From NCBI GenBank assembly GCA_947173495.1, contig CAMWFQ010000008.1, positions 1-64,000 of the forward strand: a DNA stretch of 64,000 nucleotides. The letters are read 5' to 3'. How positions within the stretch are numbered: position 1 is the first letter of the stretch; each line of letters opens with the position of its first letter. Made by a program: the position numbers and the translations under genes. Below, in pieces: positions 1 to 10,299 of this stretch. The notes below the pieces were generated by a model that did not search any database, had not been told where the DNA came from, and saw nothing but the letters and a program-made list of their open reading frames with translations. Source of the DNA: an uncultured Lachnospiraceae bacterium (GTDB lineage Bacteria > Bacillota > Clostridia > Lachnospirales > Lachnospiraceae).

Positions 1-196
1 ACTTCCTTACAGCCACAGTCCGAGCGTTAAGAGCGTCGCAGGCAATGGGTAGGGCTGCATGAGAACCATGCCGGGGTGAAATTCCCATGAGGTTATGCTA
101 ATAACCGTCCGATTAAAGCCTTTGTTTTATTGAATAGTGGACTTGCTGCTATTCATAGACTGTATTATATGTTTGCGAAAGAAAGGGGGATTTTCT
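1..196. other. Left-edge non-coding stretch of a mobile element
   Basis: I see no convincing reading frame before the TnpW-like gene. The stretch has short GC-rich inverted segments around positions 60-110 but nothing I can name. It lies on the same side as the serine recombinase of the inserted element, so it probably belongs to that element, whose remaining genes would lie left of the window. Confidence 0.4.
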
Positions 197-364
197 TTGA
201 CGCAAAACCAAACGCCCGTTACCACAACGGAGCATAAAATCGGAAAAGTTACTTACCTTGTATGTTCGTCCGCAAGTGAACACGCGACGGACACACTGGA
301 TAAAAAGATAAAAAAGCTCATTCGCAAAGACATGGAGCTGAACCCCGCAAACGCCCGAAAATAG
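197..364 (+). CDS. TnpW-like transposon-encoded small protein
   Basis: A protein of about 55 residues resembling the TnpW family, small proteins found beside large serine recombinases in clostridial transposons and conjugative elements; their function is not established. The pattern seen is a short Thr-rich start, a beta-hairpin-like IGKVTYLVCSSASEHA segment, then a basic helix LDKKIKKLIRKDM. The preferred start is TTG at 197 because GAAAGGGGG lies just upstream at 181-189. An in-frame ATG at 137 would add a hydrophobic tail without its own ribosome site. It lies 100 bp upstream of the recombinase in the same direction, as expected for this family. Identification is by remembered family pattern only. 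Confidence 0.7.
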   Translation: MTQNQTPVTTTEHKIGKVTYLVCSSASEHATDTLDKKIKKLIRKDMELNPANARK

Positions 365-386
365 GGCGTTTCTTCACATTTTATAC

Positions 387-415
387 ATGACACAGGCAGC
401 GGTATGTGGTATAAT
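387..415 (+). promoter_or_regulatory. Promoter of the serine recombinase gene
   Basis: ATGACA at 387-392 and a perfect TATAAT at 410-415 are separated by 17 bp, about 50 bp upstream of the recombinase ribosome site. Confidence 0.6.
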
Positions 416-419
416 ATAG

Positions 420-2141
<1,722 letters not shown>

Positions 2142-2155
2142 CATACATCAAAAAG

Positions 2156-2444
<289 letters not shown>

Positions 2445-2478
2445 TTATAGCGCATTGTATTCCTTTTTTCAGCGGCTT

Positions 2479-2718
2479 TCATTCTGTTTCCTCCAGATTT
2501 CCCGCCATGATACGGCGTAGCTTGTCCAATACACTTTCTGCCCCGTCCTCCGCATAATGGGGAATGGTGTGGTAGACCGTGTTCCCTTCGATAGCAATGG
2601 ATTCTTCCGTACTAAGGTCAAACTCAAAAACCCCGTCCCTGAAATGCTCCGCGACACGTTCCGCAATCTCTGGTTTCAGATATTTCGGGAGATTATTCAA
2701 ATCTTTTTTCTCACTCAT
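2479..2718 (-). CDS. TnpW-like small protein of the older element
   Basis: A 79-residue protein. Its C-terminal half (IEGNTVYHTIPHYAED then a helix VLDKLRRIMAGN) follows the same hairpin-plus-basic-helix pattern as the TnpW-like protein at 197-364, with a longer acidic N-terminus. Its ATG overlaps the end of the upstream RepA-like gene by 8 bp, so the two are translationally coupled. It sits directly upstream of the truncated recombinase, the same order seen in the intact element. The family assignment is tentative and no function can be stated. Confidence 0.6.
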   Translation of the reverse strand: MSEKKDLNNLPKYLKPEIAERVAEHFRDGVFEFDLSTEESIAIEGNTVYHTIPHYAEDGAESVLDKLRRIMAGNLEETE

Positions 2719-3076
2719 GCAGGCTGCCCTCCCTATTTGACGAAAAAATATTCAGCGTAATTACCGCCGGTCTGCCAAGCCCCTGTTTCCTGCGGATAAT
2801 CAGGCCGCTCCTTTCCAGTTCCTGAAAAGCGCGGGTGGCTGCCTGCCGGCTCCTGCGCAGTTTTTCTTTTGCTTCTTCCAGCGTGAAGTAAAGACGAATC
2901 CGTCCGTCTGGCTCTATGTATCCGTTTTCCCTGGATATTCCCGCCCGGTCAAAGAGAAGGGCATACAATATTTTTGCGTCATTGGATAAATCCATTGATA
3001 CAAGAAAACGGGGAAGCGGGAGATATGCCGGTACAACAGTATCGCTTTTGTAAGGAATCAGATCATGATCGTGCAT
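2711..3076 (-). CDS. Replication initiator RepA-like winged-helix protein
   Basis: A 121-residue protein resembling the N-terminal domain of RepA-type replication initiators carried by Firmicutes plasmids and conjugative elements. Features seen: PLPRFLVSMDLSNDAKILYALLFDRA (given here as the region near residues 20-45), a polar stretch GYIEPDGRIRLYFTLEEA, and a winged-helix segment SRQAATRAFQELERSGLIIRRKQGLGRP. Family members often have a further C-terminal domain that is absent here, so it may be a short regulator-like form. It is followed with an 8-bp overlap by the TnpW-like gene. Confidence 0.7.
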   Translation of the reverse strand: MHDHDLIPYKSDTVVPAYLPLPRFLVSMDLSNDAKILYALLFDRAGISRENGYIEPDGRIRLYFTLEEAKEKLRRSRQAATRAFQELERSGLIIRRKQGLGRPAVITLNIFSSNREGSLHE

Positions 3077-3447
3077 ATATCTTCCTTTCCATCAATCCAT
3101 CCACGGATTGATTTGATTGATATTGATTATCTTGTAATTAACTTATTTCTCTTTAATTTCCGTCTAAATATGGGCTGTCAGAAGCGGCAGAAAACCCACT
3201 GTCTGAAATACCGGATTCGGTCCGCCTGGAATGTCTGCTTTTCCAGCCTCTGAAAAACCAATCCTGGATTTCCCCATACTGGCGGAGCTTCTGCCAGCAG
3301 TAAAAACAGCGTAATGAAAAACATACCTGTCCGGGAAAATCCCTTTCAGGTCTGGCAGGCGTTACAGACAGTTAAAAACCTGTTTTCAGATGGAATAAGG
3401 GATTTATCCGTCATACCCGCCGACCACCCACGGCAAAGCCTGCAAAA
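3077..3447. other. 371-bp non-coding gap within the mobile element
   Basis: No credible gene on either strand. The part next to the RepA-like gene (3100-3150) is AT-rich with several TTGAT/GATTG steps and probably carries its promoter. The remainder has short inverted pieces only. In related elements a transfer or replication origin can lie near the initiator gene, but I see no definable origin motif. Confidence 0.4.
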
Positions 3448-3810
3448 TCAAGCCTTTTCTGTTTCTAATTGTCCACACAGGAGCCTTTGTTTCCGGGCGC
3501 TTTCTGTTTTCTGCTTTCTGTGGATTTTTGCCGAACAGGGCTTACAGTATTTTGCCCGGTTAGAGCCTGGGAGAAATGGCTGCCCGCAGACAGCGCACCG
3601 TTTCATGTTGTCCCGGTAGAGCAGTTCTGTTTCCAATGGCCTGTCCAGCGGCAGGACGGCTATGCGGAACCATCTGCAGAGCAGGGTGTAGGAAATACTC
3701 TGGACACAGACACATCCGTCCCCATCATCCAGTGCAATGCAATTTCCATTATCGTAGTTGCAGCACTCGTGTACTAATTTTCTGGTTCTTCGGTATTGTG
3801 AGTAGGTCAT
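3448..3810 (-). CDS. Cysteine-rich VLP-domain protein of integrative elements
   Basis: A protein of about 120 residues found beside conjugation modules of clostridial elements; its function is unknown. It has two cysteine clusters: HECCNYDNGNC...CVCVQ near residues 16-40, and a zinc-ribbon-like CAVCGQPF...RAKYCKPC near residues 76-97, followed by a basic tail. The start is uncertain. The conserved core begins at MTYSQYRRTRK (ATG 3810), but the best ribosome site (AAGGAGG) lies about 29 nt further upstream, so a non-standard start a few codons earlier is possible. Confidence 0.75.
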   Translation of the reverse strand: MTYSQYRRTRKLVHECCNYDNGNCIALDDGDGCVCVQSISYTLLCRWFRIAVLPLDRPLETELLYRDNMKRCAVCGQPFLPGSNRAKYCKPCSAKIHRKQKTESARKQRLLCGQLETEKA

Positions 3811-4092
3811 GGTTGGTATTTTCTTTTGGATAGGTACGCCTCCTTTCTGACGGTCTGAAATATATCCCTCTACTATTCCGTACATTTTTGGGCAAAAACA
3901 GATGTCCACAATGCAAAAGTTCACAAAAAATTTACAAATAGGCTGTCCAATGCTATCATTGATCTTGATTTGGCAATTAAAAGTTCTTCTCATATAACAA
4001 TTCATTTTTAGGCGAAAAGTTGCCGCCTGATTTGAAATTTATAAAATTCTTTTCCTCATTATTCGTCCGGGAAACATTTTGAGGGGATAAAA
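3811..4092. other. Upstream region of the cysteine-rich protein gene
   Basis: AT-rich and without a credible gene. It holds the AAGGAGG site near 3838-3846 used by the cysteine-rich protein, and presumably its promoter, although no hexamer pair stands out. Confidence 0.35.
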
Positions 4093-4123
4093 ATGTCCAC
4101 CGCAGGTCTCTTGCGGTGGACAT
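4093..4123 (-). terminator. Terminator after the winged-helix gene
   Basis: A perfect 12-bp stem (ATGTCCACCGCA / TGCGGTGGACAT) with a 7-nt loop, followed on the minus strand by TTTTATCCC. It lies 16 bp after the winged-helix gene stop. Confidence 0.75.
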
Positions 4124-4138
4124 ATGAGCAGAATCGTT

Positions 4139-4525
4139 TCATGGGGCAAAGCGGTATCCAATACCATGAATGCTTTTGATATAATTTGGGCTGTCAGAAC
4201 AGGTTCTGAGTTTCTTACGCAAGTTGCTGATATGGTTGCAGATCGTCTTTCGGTAATAGAAGTCGTATTCATTCTGCCAGATAAGGTCTGCAATTACCTT
4301 ATAAGTAAATACATTCATGGGATGGGTTATCAGTATCGTAAGCAGGTCAAATTCTTTTGCGGTCAGAGTGATTTCCTGCCCCTGTATGCTGACCAGCCGG
4401 TATTCCTTGCAAAAATATATATCGTCCACATAGATTTCTGTCAGAGGTTGTTTTGCCGGGAAATCCGAACATGGAGTGGGGAATTTTTCTGCCGTATCTG
4501 TCTGTTCGAGAACAAATTGCTTCAT
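4139..4525 (-). CDS. OmpR/PhoB-type winged-helix DNA-binding protein, possibly 5'-frameshifted
   Basis: A 128-residue protein whose residues from about 30 onward form a response-regulator output domain: YVDDIYFCKEYRLV, then ITLTAKEFDLLTILITHP, a recognition-helix region with NHISNLRKKLR, and the closing wing YIKSIHGIGYRF. There is no receiver domain. The open frame continues about 30 codons upstream of ATG 4525 without a start. At 4617 an ATG with a GGAGGTGA site starts a frame that stops after three codons, and one added G in the following GGG would join the two. It lies 26 bp beyond the cyclophilin-like lipoprotein gene, so it may be co-transcribed with the redox cluster. Confidence 0.7.
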   Translation of the reverse strand: MKQFVLEQTDTAEKFPTPCSDFPAKQPLTEIYVDDIYFCKEYRLVSIQGQEITLTAKEFDLLTILITHPMNVFTYKVIADLIWQNEYDFYYRKTICNHISNLRKKLRTCSDSPNYIKSIHGIGYRFAP

Positions 4526-4643
4526 TTCTTTTTTCTGTTTTGCATTCAGAAATACGAACAGCTTTTCTCCTATCTGCCCGCCTGTTTCTGATATGTCCAG
4601 TACAGCTAATTTCCCATTGAAATCACCTCCCTACTTCTCATAA

Positions 4644-5624
4644 TCACGGCTCATCAACAACTTCAAACGTAACATCCACATCCCCAATATTTTCAAAAAC
4701 CTCTACACCGGAATCAATATGGCCCAAGTGCTGCCGTTCAAACTGCTCGCCGTTCTGCTTATAAAGAATAACCAGACTGCCGCCCGGAGCCCAATATGCA
4801 ATATCGCCAACCTCATAGCCATCCGATTGCAGATTGTCTGTCGGAAGGGCGTAAGCACCGTATCTATAACACATTTCCCGCCCGTACAAATCCATCATGG
4901 GCAGCGTCATAGGCATCTGCTCTATGATAGCCTGCGTTGTTGCATTGTCCTCCAATGTTGCGAACAGCTCCGTGTCACCCACCGTAACTTTAATCTTCAC
5001 TTCTGATACCTCCGTTTCGCTTTCTGTTTCAATTTCTTCACTATTTTCTGTTCCCTCAGATACAGGCGTTTCCATTTCTCCTGCCAGCGCTATTGTTACA
5101 TCAATCGTTCCTTCCAAAGCGTCAAGTGCTGCCTGCGGTTCCGTGATTTTCCCCAAGATAACCAGATTTCCGGTATTAGCGGAATTTTCCTCGTCATCCA
5201 CAAAAATCACAAAGTTACTTGCAGGCGGCCAAAAGGCCAGATCTCCATTCTTATAACCGCTTTGCACGTCATCCTCGCTGTATTCAATATCAAGGTTGTC
5301 GCCGCAAAAATCATTATCAGAATCATTTAATGTAACGGTCAAAGGAAGCATAGCAATCAAACTTTTTGCCGGGTCTGAATCATTCAGGTATCCATTCAGA
5401 ACGGTATCTCCGATTGTCAGCGTTATGGGCGTTGTTTCTCCTGCGGAATTATCTGCAGCCTCATTATCGCCATTTTCCGTGTCCGGCACCGAGGTTTCCG
5501 GCTGTACCTCGCTGGATGTAGCAGAGGTATTTTCGTTCTGTCCGGCAGTCTGGTTGTTCCCCCCGCAGGCGCAGAGCGACAATGTCAAAATTACGGCAAG
5601 AGCCAAAATAATATATTTTTTCAT
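4644..5624 (-). CDS. Lipoprotein with two cyclophilin-like domains
   Basis: A protein of about 326 residues, exported and lipid-anchored: MKKYIILALAVILTLSLCAC gives the signal and lipobox, with the Cys followed by GG. A Thr/Ser/Glu-rich linker comes next. Two tandem domains then show the cyclophilin-like fold pattern of the TM1367 type: a first with LTIGDTVLNGYL...DLAFWPP, and a second with VTVGDTELFATL...YEVGDIAYWAPGGSLVILY. Such domains often occur beside flavodoxins and reductases; their substrate is unknown. The start at 5624 rather than further upstream is set by the signal peptide. It is the last gene of the redox cluster, 20 bp after the flavodoxin-like gene. Confidence 0.78.
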   Translation of the reverse strand: MKKYIILALAVILTLSLCACGGNNQTAGQNENTSATSSEVQPETSVPDTENGDNEAADNSAGETTPITLTIGDTVLNGYLNDSDPAKSLIAMLPLTVTLNDSDNDFCGDNLDIEYSEDDVQSGYKNGDLAFWPPASNFVIFVDDEENSANTGNLVILGKITEPQAALDALEGTIDVTIALAGEMETPVSEGTENSEEIETESETEVSEVKIKVTVGDTELFATLEDNATTQAIIEQMPMTLPMMDLYGREMCYRYGAYALPTDNLQSDGYEVGDIAYWAPGGSLVILYKQNGEQFERQHLGHIDSGVEVFENIGDVDVTFEVVDEP

Positions 5625-5644
5625 ATTCTTGTCCTTTCTATGGT

Positions 5645-6388
5645 TTATTCCGTTACTCCTATGTCTGCCAGCCATTCCGAAATCGGATCGGCAAAACTGT
5701 CGCGTCCGGTATGGAGGGTCAGTCCATCAAGTACGGTTGAATCCGGGCAAAGTGATTTCATATTATCTTCACTTTCTTCTACACCTGCTCCTAATGTAGT
5801 ACAAAAAGGAATAACGGTCTTTCCTGAAAGATCATATTCTTCCAAAAAAGTTCGGACGGCCATCGGTTCGATATACCACCAAATCGGATAACCAATATAG
5901 ATTGTATCGTAATCGGCCATGTTCTCCACATGGGTAGAAAGCTCAGGCCGCGCATCCGAACGCATTTCTTCTTCTGCTATGGCGGAACACTCGCGGTGGC
6001 TCACCGGATAAGTCTGCACTGTTTTGATTGCAAATAAATCTCCGCCCACCTGCCTTTGAATTTCCATTGCCGCCGCTTCCGTATTTCCAATAGCAGGTGT
6101 TGCATGGGCAGAAGCGTCAGCTCCTTCCGGCACTATATCTACCAACGAAAAATAAGCAATCAGTATTTTACTTTCGCCTTCTACTGTATTGGAAACTGTT
6201 TCTCCGGGTTGTTGCATAGTATCATCTTCCTCCTTCTCCGGTTCTGTTTCTTCGGGCTGTTCTGCCTGTACCGGTTCGGAAGAAGCAGGAGGCGTTTCCG
6301 ACATTTCCGGCAAAGCCTCCTGCTTTCCGCAAGCCGAAAGTGCGAAAAGCAAAAGCACCGACAGGCAGAAAGATAACATTCGTTTCAT
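5645..6388 (-). CDS. Flavodoxin-like lipoprotein
   Basis: A 247-residue exported flavodoxin-fold protein. The signal ends in the lipobox ALSAC, followed by a Pro/Glu-rich linker to about residue 70. The flavodoxin domain begins at SKILIAYFSLVD (first strand and phosphate-loop region) and contains YDTIYIGYPIWWY, typical of the flavodoxin_4 group, and later TVIPFCTTLGAG. It should bind FMN and act in electron transfer outside the membrane. It is one of two such paralogues in the cluster, separated by the DUF4405-like membrane protein, which it follows by 4 bp. The redox partner cannot be told from the sequence. Confidence 0.82.
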   Translation of the reverse strand: MKRMLSFCLSVLLLFALSACGKQEALPEMSETPPASSEPVQAEQPEETEPEKEEDDTMQQPGETVSNTVEGESKILIAYFSLVDIVPEGADASAHATPAIGNTEAAAMEIQRQVGGDLFAIKTVQTYPVSHRECSAIAEEEMRSDARPELSTHVENMADYDTIYIGYPIWWYIEPMAVRTFLEEYDLSGKTVIPFCTTLGAGVEESEDNMKSLCPDSTVLDGLTLHTGRDSFADPISEWLADIGVTE

Positions 6389-6392
6389 AATT

Positions 6393-7058
6393 TCACACTC
6401 CTCTCTTTTTCCGCAGCAGTTTTGCTAAATAATAAGAAAGTGCCGCGAAAAAAATTAAAATGCTGATATAGTCTGCAAAGAAAAGCACAGCAGGCTCCTC
6501 ATAGTCAAAGAAAGCATATTCCATGAGCAGGAACATCCGCTCCATAATCTGCCGGGAGCAAAAGGCATAAACACCATAACATGAAAGTATAACCGCTATT
6601 CCCCGCGCAAGAATTACAGTCCATTTTCCTTGTACCGGGATTTTTTTCGCCGCTCTTACAGCCATCCCGAGGTGTAGCCCAAGATGTACCGCCATGAAAC
6701 AAAAGCCCCAAGCGGTAGATACCATGTGCAACCTGCGTCCAAACATTCCGGCCCGAAGGTTTAAGAAGCCGAATACCTCGCGGGAAAGCAAAACTCCGCT
6801 TATCATCATGCCTGCCATAGAAGCAAACAGAAGGAAATGTATTGCTGTCATAAGAACGCGGGAAGCTGTATATTTTCCTTTGAAAATCCCGCCATACCAT
6901 TTTAGGTTCAAAATATGATGGATGATAAAAAGGAGAAAGAGCGTTGCTCCAAGCCATTCATGCAGCTTATTTCCTGTAACGTGATACGCCATCAAAACAA
7001 TAAAGAGAACCGTCATGGCAATATCGACCGCTATTTTAAGTATTTGTTTCGGTTTCAT
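6393..7058 (-). CDS. DUF4405-like polytopic membrane protein
   Basis: A 221-residue protein with about six membrane segments. Histidines lie in or near them (HEWLGATLFLLFIIHH, RLHMVSTAWGFCFMAVHLGLH), the pattern of DUF4405/cytochrome-b-like membrane proteins that may bind haem. This suggests a membrane electron carrier serving the neighbouring exported flavodoxins, which is inference. The start has a near-perfect AAGGAGGTGA site. It lies between the two flavodoxin-like lipoprotein genes with gaps of 4 and 38 bp. Confidence 0.72.
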   Translation of the reverse strand: MKPKQILKIAVDIAMTVLFIVLMAYHVTGNKLHEWLGATLFLLFIIHHILNLKWYGGIFKGKYTASRVLMTAIHFLLFASMAGMMISGVLLSREVFGFLNLRAGMFGRRLHMVSTAWGFCFMAVHLGLHLGMAVRAAKKIPVQGKWTVILARGIAVILSCYGVYAFCSRQIMERMFLLMEYAFFDYEEPAVLFFADYISILIFFAALSYYLAKLLRKKRGV

Positions 7059-7096
7059 AAGTCACCTCCTTCCTGCAATGTTTTCACAAAATTGAT

Positions 7097-7909
7097 TCAG
7101 TATGATAATTCCAGACCAGCCAGCCAATCAAGCAGTTTATCCTGAGAGCTTGCCACTTCCGGGCGATAAGCACCAAATTCCGTAAGTATGACGCAATCAT
7201 CAGGAAGAACCGCTCCAATATCCCGCAGGCTTGCTGCAAATCCTCCCGTTCCGTGTGAGCAGAAGGGTACAATCGTTTTACCGGATAAGTCATGTTCTTC
7301 GATAAAGGTTAATATCGCCATAGGGCAGGAATACCACCAGTTCGGAAAGCCCAAGAAAACAATATCGTAGTCCTCCATGTTATCAACATGGCCTGTAATG
7401 GCCGGACGCGCACCGGAATCATGCTCTTCAATCGCCCGGTTTAAGCAAGTATCATAATCGCTGGAATAGGCTTCTTCCGTAATAATGGAGAATGTATCTC
7501 CACCCGTTTCTTCCTGTATCCACTTCGCCAGCAAGCCCACATTCCCCGGTATCAAAACACTCGCCGAGGTAGTAGCATCCACATCCACGGAATCCGGATC
7601 AGCGACATAGGTATTCTCCGCCCATGTAAAATAGGCAATCAGGATATTACTGTTTCCCTCTGCTTCGGGCGGCTCAGATACATCCTCCGGTTCCTGCGGC
7701 ATATCCTCTGTTTCCGTATCTTTCTGCGATATATCCTCCGTTTCTTCCTGCGGAGAAGTGATAGCAGCAGGCGGCTCCGACACAATGGGCGGAGATTCGG
7801 TTTTTTCAGGAATATCTATCTGCTCAGACTGTTTTCCACAGCCTGTTACAGCAATCAATAATCCAAGAATGAGGGCCGCACCTGCCATCTTTTTTACACA
7901 ACATTTCAA
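7097..7909 (-). CDS. Second flavodoxin-like lipoprotein
   Basis: A protein of about 270 residues with a lipobox (LIAVTGC), a long Glu/Pro/Thr linker to about residue 90, then a flavodoxin domain: SNILIAYFTWAEN, YDIVFLGFPNWWY, TIVPFCSHGTGGF. It is a paralogue of the protein at 5645-6388 with a different phosphate-loop region (FTWAEN versus FSLVD), so the two may differ in cofactor or partner use. The preferred start is TTG 7909, six bases after GGAGGTG. An ATG at 7924 overlaps that ribosome site and is unlikely. Confidence 0.8.
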   Translation of the reverse strand: MKCCVKKMAGAALILGLLIAVTGCGKQSEQIDIPEKTESPPIVSEPPAAITSPQEETEDISQKDTETEDMPQEPEDVSEPPEAEGNSNILIAYFTWAENTYVADPDSVDVDATTSASVLIPGNVGLLAKWIQEETGGDTFSIITEEAYSSDYDTCLNRAIEEHDSGARPAITGHVDNMEDYDIVFLGFPNWWYSCPMAILTFIEEHDLSGKTIVPFCSHGTGGFAASLRDIGAVLPDDCVILTEFGAYRPEVASSQDKLLDWLAGLELSY

Positions 7910-7931
7910 AATGTTCACCTCCATTTCCGAT

Positions 7932-8993
7932 TTACCGCCTTATGATATGAATAGGTAAATCCCGATAGTTTTCTGCGGCAGTAAAGCAATTTTCCAAGCC
8001 TTCTGTCAAATAGATTTCTCCATCCTCTGTCATAAGGAGCAGTTCAAATCCCTCATGTTCAAAGAGCAGTTCAGAATCATACTGCTCTTGGTAATACTGT
8101 ACCGCACCATCTAAACCTTTCACAAAAAGAGCTGTGGAAAGTGCGTCGCACAGTTTCCCTTCTTTGCCGACTACCGTTACGGAGGTAAGGTCACTTATCA
8201 TAGGCCTGCCAGTTTTCGGATCAAGGATATGTCCGTATTGCTGTCCGTCCTCCCCGATAAAATACCGCTCGTAAGTACCAGAAGTAGAAATACTGCTGTC
8301 TGATAAAGATAAAATTCCTAAAGAATCCCGATTCCCCGGATGCTGGACGGATATTCTAAAATCGCTTCCATCCGGTTTATTTCCGATTACCTGAATATTT
8401 CCACCAAGACTGAAAACAGCGGAAGTAACACCATTTTCCTTCAATAATTCGGTAATAAGGTCGCTGGCATAGCCTTTTGCCACCGCACCAAAATCAAGCT
8501 GCATACCGGATTGCATTGACAGGATATTACCGGAAAGAGAAATTTTATCTGCGCCTATAAGCTGCATTTTTTCAGAAAGCAATTCCTCCGAAGGTATTTG
8601 ATAACTGCCGGTTGTAAATCCCCATGCAGTCAAAACGGGGTATATTGTGACATCCAGTGCGCCATCTGTCTGCTCGAACATTTTCAGCGAAAAGTTCAGA
8701 AGCTCTGCCGTTTTTTCACTGATTGTAATAGGCGTTCCCTCTGCATGATTGATCCGATAGACCTCGCTGCCTTCGTCCGTAACAGACCAGAGGCTTTCCA
8801 AGTCCTTTATTTCTGCCTCAACCGTGTCCAGCACACTTTCCGACACATCTGTGCAAATGGTAAATGAAATATAAGTATTCATGGCAAAACAATCTCTATT
8901 CATAGGTTCAGGCTCCTGCACAGGTTGAGAAGAACATCCGCTTAGTAATAACATACCAAGCAGCCAAACGCCAAAACGCTTTACTGACTTCAA
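7932..8993 (-). CDS. apbE: ApbE-type FAD:protein FMN transferase lipoprotein
   Basis: A protein of about 353 residues that attaches FMN covalently to a Thr/Ser of exported flavoproteins, using FAD. Features: a signal with lipobox LLLSGC, the start motif FAMNTYISF, DFGAVAKGYASD near the middle, FSLGGNI, the SGTYERYF region, HILDPKTGRP, and CDALSTALFV, all typical of ApbE. The start is TTG 8993 with GGGAGGAG five bases upstream; an upstream ATG at 9056 would overlap the cupin gene and spoil the signal. No FMN-binding acceptor domain with an S/T-G-A-S/T motif is evident in this cluster, so its target may lie elsewhere. Confidence 0.9.
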   Translation of the reverse strand: MKSVKRFGVWLLGMLLLSGCSSQPVQEPEPMNRDCFAMNTYISFTICTDVSESVLDTVEAEIKDLESLWSVTDEGSEVYRINHAEGTPITISEKTAELLNFSLKMFEQTDGALDVTIYPVLTAWGFTTGSYQIPSEELLSEKMQLIGADKISLSGNILSMQSGMQLDFGAVAKGYASDLITELLKENGVTSAVFSLGGNIQVIGNKPDGSDFRISVQHPGNRDSLGILSLSDSSISTSGTYERYFIGEDGQQYGHILDPKTGRPMISDLTSVTVVGKEGKLCDALSTALFVKGLDGAVQYYQEQYDSELLFEHEGFELLLMTEDGEIYLTEGLENCFTAAENYRDLPIHIIRR

Positions 8994-9010
8994 GAATACT
9001 CCTCCCGTCT

Positions 9011-9418
9011 TTATAAAAGTGAATTGTATTCCTCGTCCGAAACCGGCTCCATCCACCTGCAGGGGCCGTTCTGCGGATTTGTAACAATGTAGATATGCAC
9101 AAACCAGCTATCTTTCGCAGCTCCATGCCAGTGTTTCACATTCGCCGGAATCCTCACTATATCCCCGGCATGAAGCTCCTGTGCCGGTTTTCCTTCTTCC
9201 TGATACCAGCCACGTCCGGCAGTTATCAAAAGGATTTGTCCGCCCGGATGGGAGTGCCAGCTATTTCTTGCACCGGGCGCAAAGGTCACATTTCCAATCG
9301 GGCAGTTCCACTCTGATTGCATAGGAACCAGCCGTTCCTGCCATGCTTCTCCTTTGAAATTCTCTCCTTCGACCTTATCCCCTTTGGGAAAAATGAAGCT
9401 GTTGCTTAAATCAATCAC
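9011..9418 (-). CDS. Cupin-domain protein
   Basis: A 135-residue single-domain cupin. The metal-binding motif 1 is seen as SWHSHPGGQILLITAGRGWYQEEG (only its HxH...E core matters), and motif 2 as GDIVRIPANVKHWHGA. The GTG start at 9418 follows GGAGGAAAAACC. Related proteins are often annotated as carboxymuconolactone-decarboxylase-associated or quercetinase-like cupins, but the substrate cannot be assigned. It lies 17 bp upstream of apbE and 14 bp downstream of the aldo/keto reductase, in one transcription direction. Confidence 0.82.
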   Translation of the reverse strand: MIDLSNSFIFPKGDKVEGENFKGEAWQERLVPMQSEWNCPIGNVTFAPGARNSWHSHPGGQILLITAGRGWYQEEGKPAQELHAGDIVRIPANVKHWHGAAKDSWFVHIYIVTNPQNGPCRWMEPVSDEEYNSLL

Positions 9419-9432
9419 GGTTTTTCCTCCTT

Positions 9433-10299
9433 TTATTTTCTTCCTCCGAATACAGGGAAACGGCTATATTCCCCGTAGTCCTTGATTTTCTCCATATTCA
9501 TCAGCGTGTTCATATCCTCGTCCGAAATTGTAAAATCAATCTCGGCATTTGTCCTCATGTGTTCCGGGTTCGCCGTTTTCGGAAGGACAATCATTCCAAG
9601 CTGCAAATCATAGCGGATACAGAGCTGCGGGATAGACACATCATATTTCTCCGCCATCGCCTTGATATTCTCGTTCTTTAACGCTTCTCCATGAGCCATG
9701 GGGGAATAAGCCTTCATCACAATCCCTTTGCTCTGGCAATACGAAATGAGAGCAGCAGGTGTATTTGAAATATGGCAAAGCACCTGATTCACCATCGGCT
9801 TTATCTCCGCCGCTTCCCACAGGCTGTCAATATCTTCTTTCAAAAAATTAGATACTCCGATAGCCCTTACTTTACCGGTGGCCAGAGCAGCCTCCAACGC
9901 TTTCCACACCTGCCTGTTTTCTTCATAATAGCGATTTGAAGATTGGTTTACTTCCGTCCACGGCTGGGGGCTGTGAATAATCATCATGTCGAGGTAGGAA
10001 AGTCCCATCTTCACAAGGCTTTCGTCAATGGATTTTGCAGCAGCCTCATAGGTCTTGTGTTCCGCTGCCACCTTACTGGTAACGAAAATTTCTTCCCGTG
10101 GAACACCACAGCTTTTTACTCCGGCTCCGATACCTGCTTCATTCCCATAAGCCTGCGCGGTATCAATATGACGATAACCAACAGATACAGCCTGCCGTAC
10201 CGCCTCGGCTGCCTGATTATCCTGAATAAACCATGTGCCAAGCCCTAACTTTGGGATTGTCACTCCGTTTGGTAGTGTATAGCTTTCATTCAAAATCAT
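9433..10299 (-). CDS. Aldo/keto reductase
   Basis: A 288-residue NADPH-dependent aldo/keto reductase of the AKR5-like type. Motifs: PKLGLGTW, YRHIDTAQAYGNEAGIG with catalytic Asp and Tyr, VTSKV with the Lys, MMIIHSPQPW with the His, and AIGVSNF. The C-terminal cofactor region IVLPKTANPEHMRTN is present. The chosen start is ATG 10299, after AAAAGGAGCG; it overlaps the MerR-like gene stop by 4 bp, implying translational coupling. It probably reduces small aldehydes or ketones; the substrate is unknown. Confidence 0.9.
   Translation of the reverse strand: MILNESYTLPNGVTIPKLGLGTWFIQDNQAAEAVRQAVSVGYRHIDTAQAYGNEAGIGAGVKSCGVPREEIFVTSKVAAEHKTYEAAAKSIDESLVKMGLSYLDMMIIHSPQPWTEVNQSSNRYYEENRQVWKALEAALATGKVRAIGVSNFLKEDIDSLWEAAEIKPMVNQVLCHISNTPAALISYCQSKGIVMKAYSPMAHGEALKNENIKAMAEKYDVSIPQLCIRYDLQLGMIVLPKTANPEHMRTNAEIDFTISDEDMNTLMNMEKIKDYGEYSRFPVFGGRK

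Noticed and set aside
1-130. Possible group II intron or structured RNA end
   Set aside because: No recognisable domain V or other conserved RNA motif; only short inverted segments.
3314-3833. Several short plus-strand frames over the cysteine-rich gene region
   Set aside because: They are shadows of the minus-strand gene or lie in the non-coding gap, without ribosome sites.
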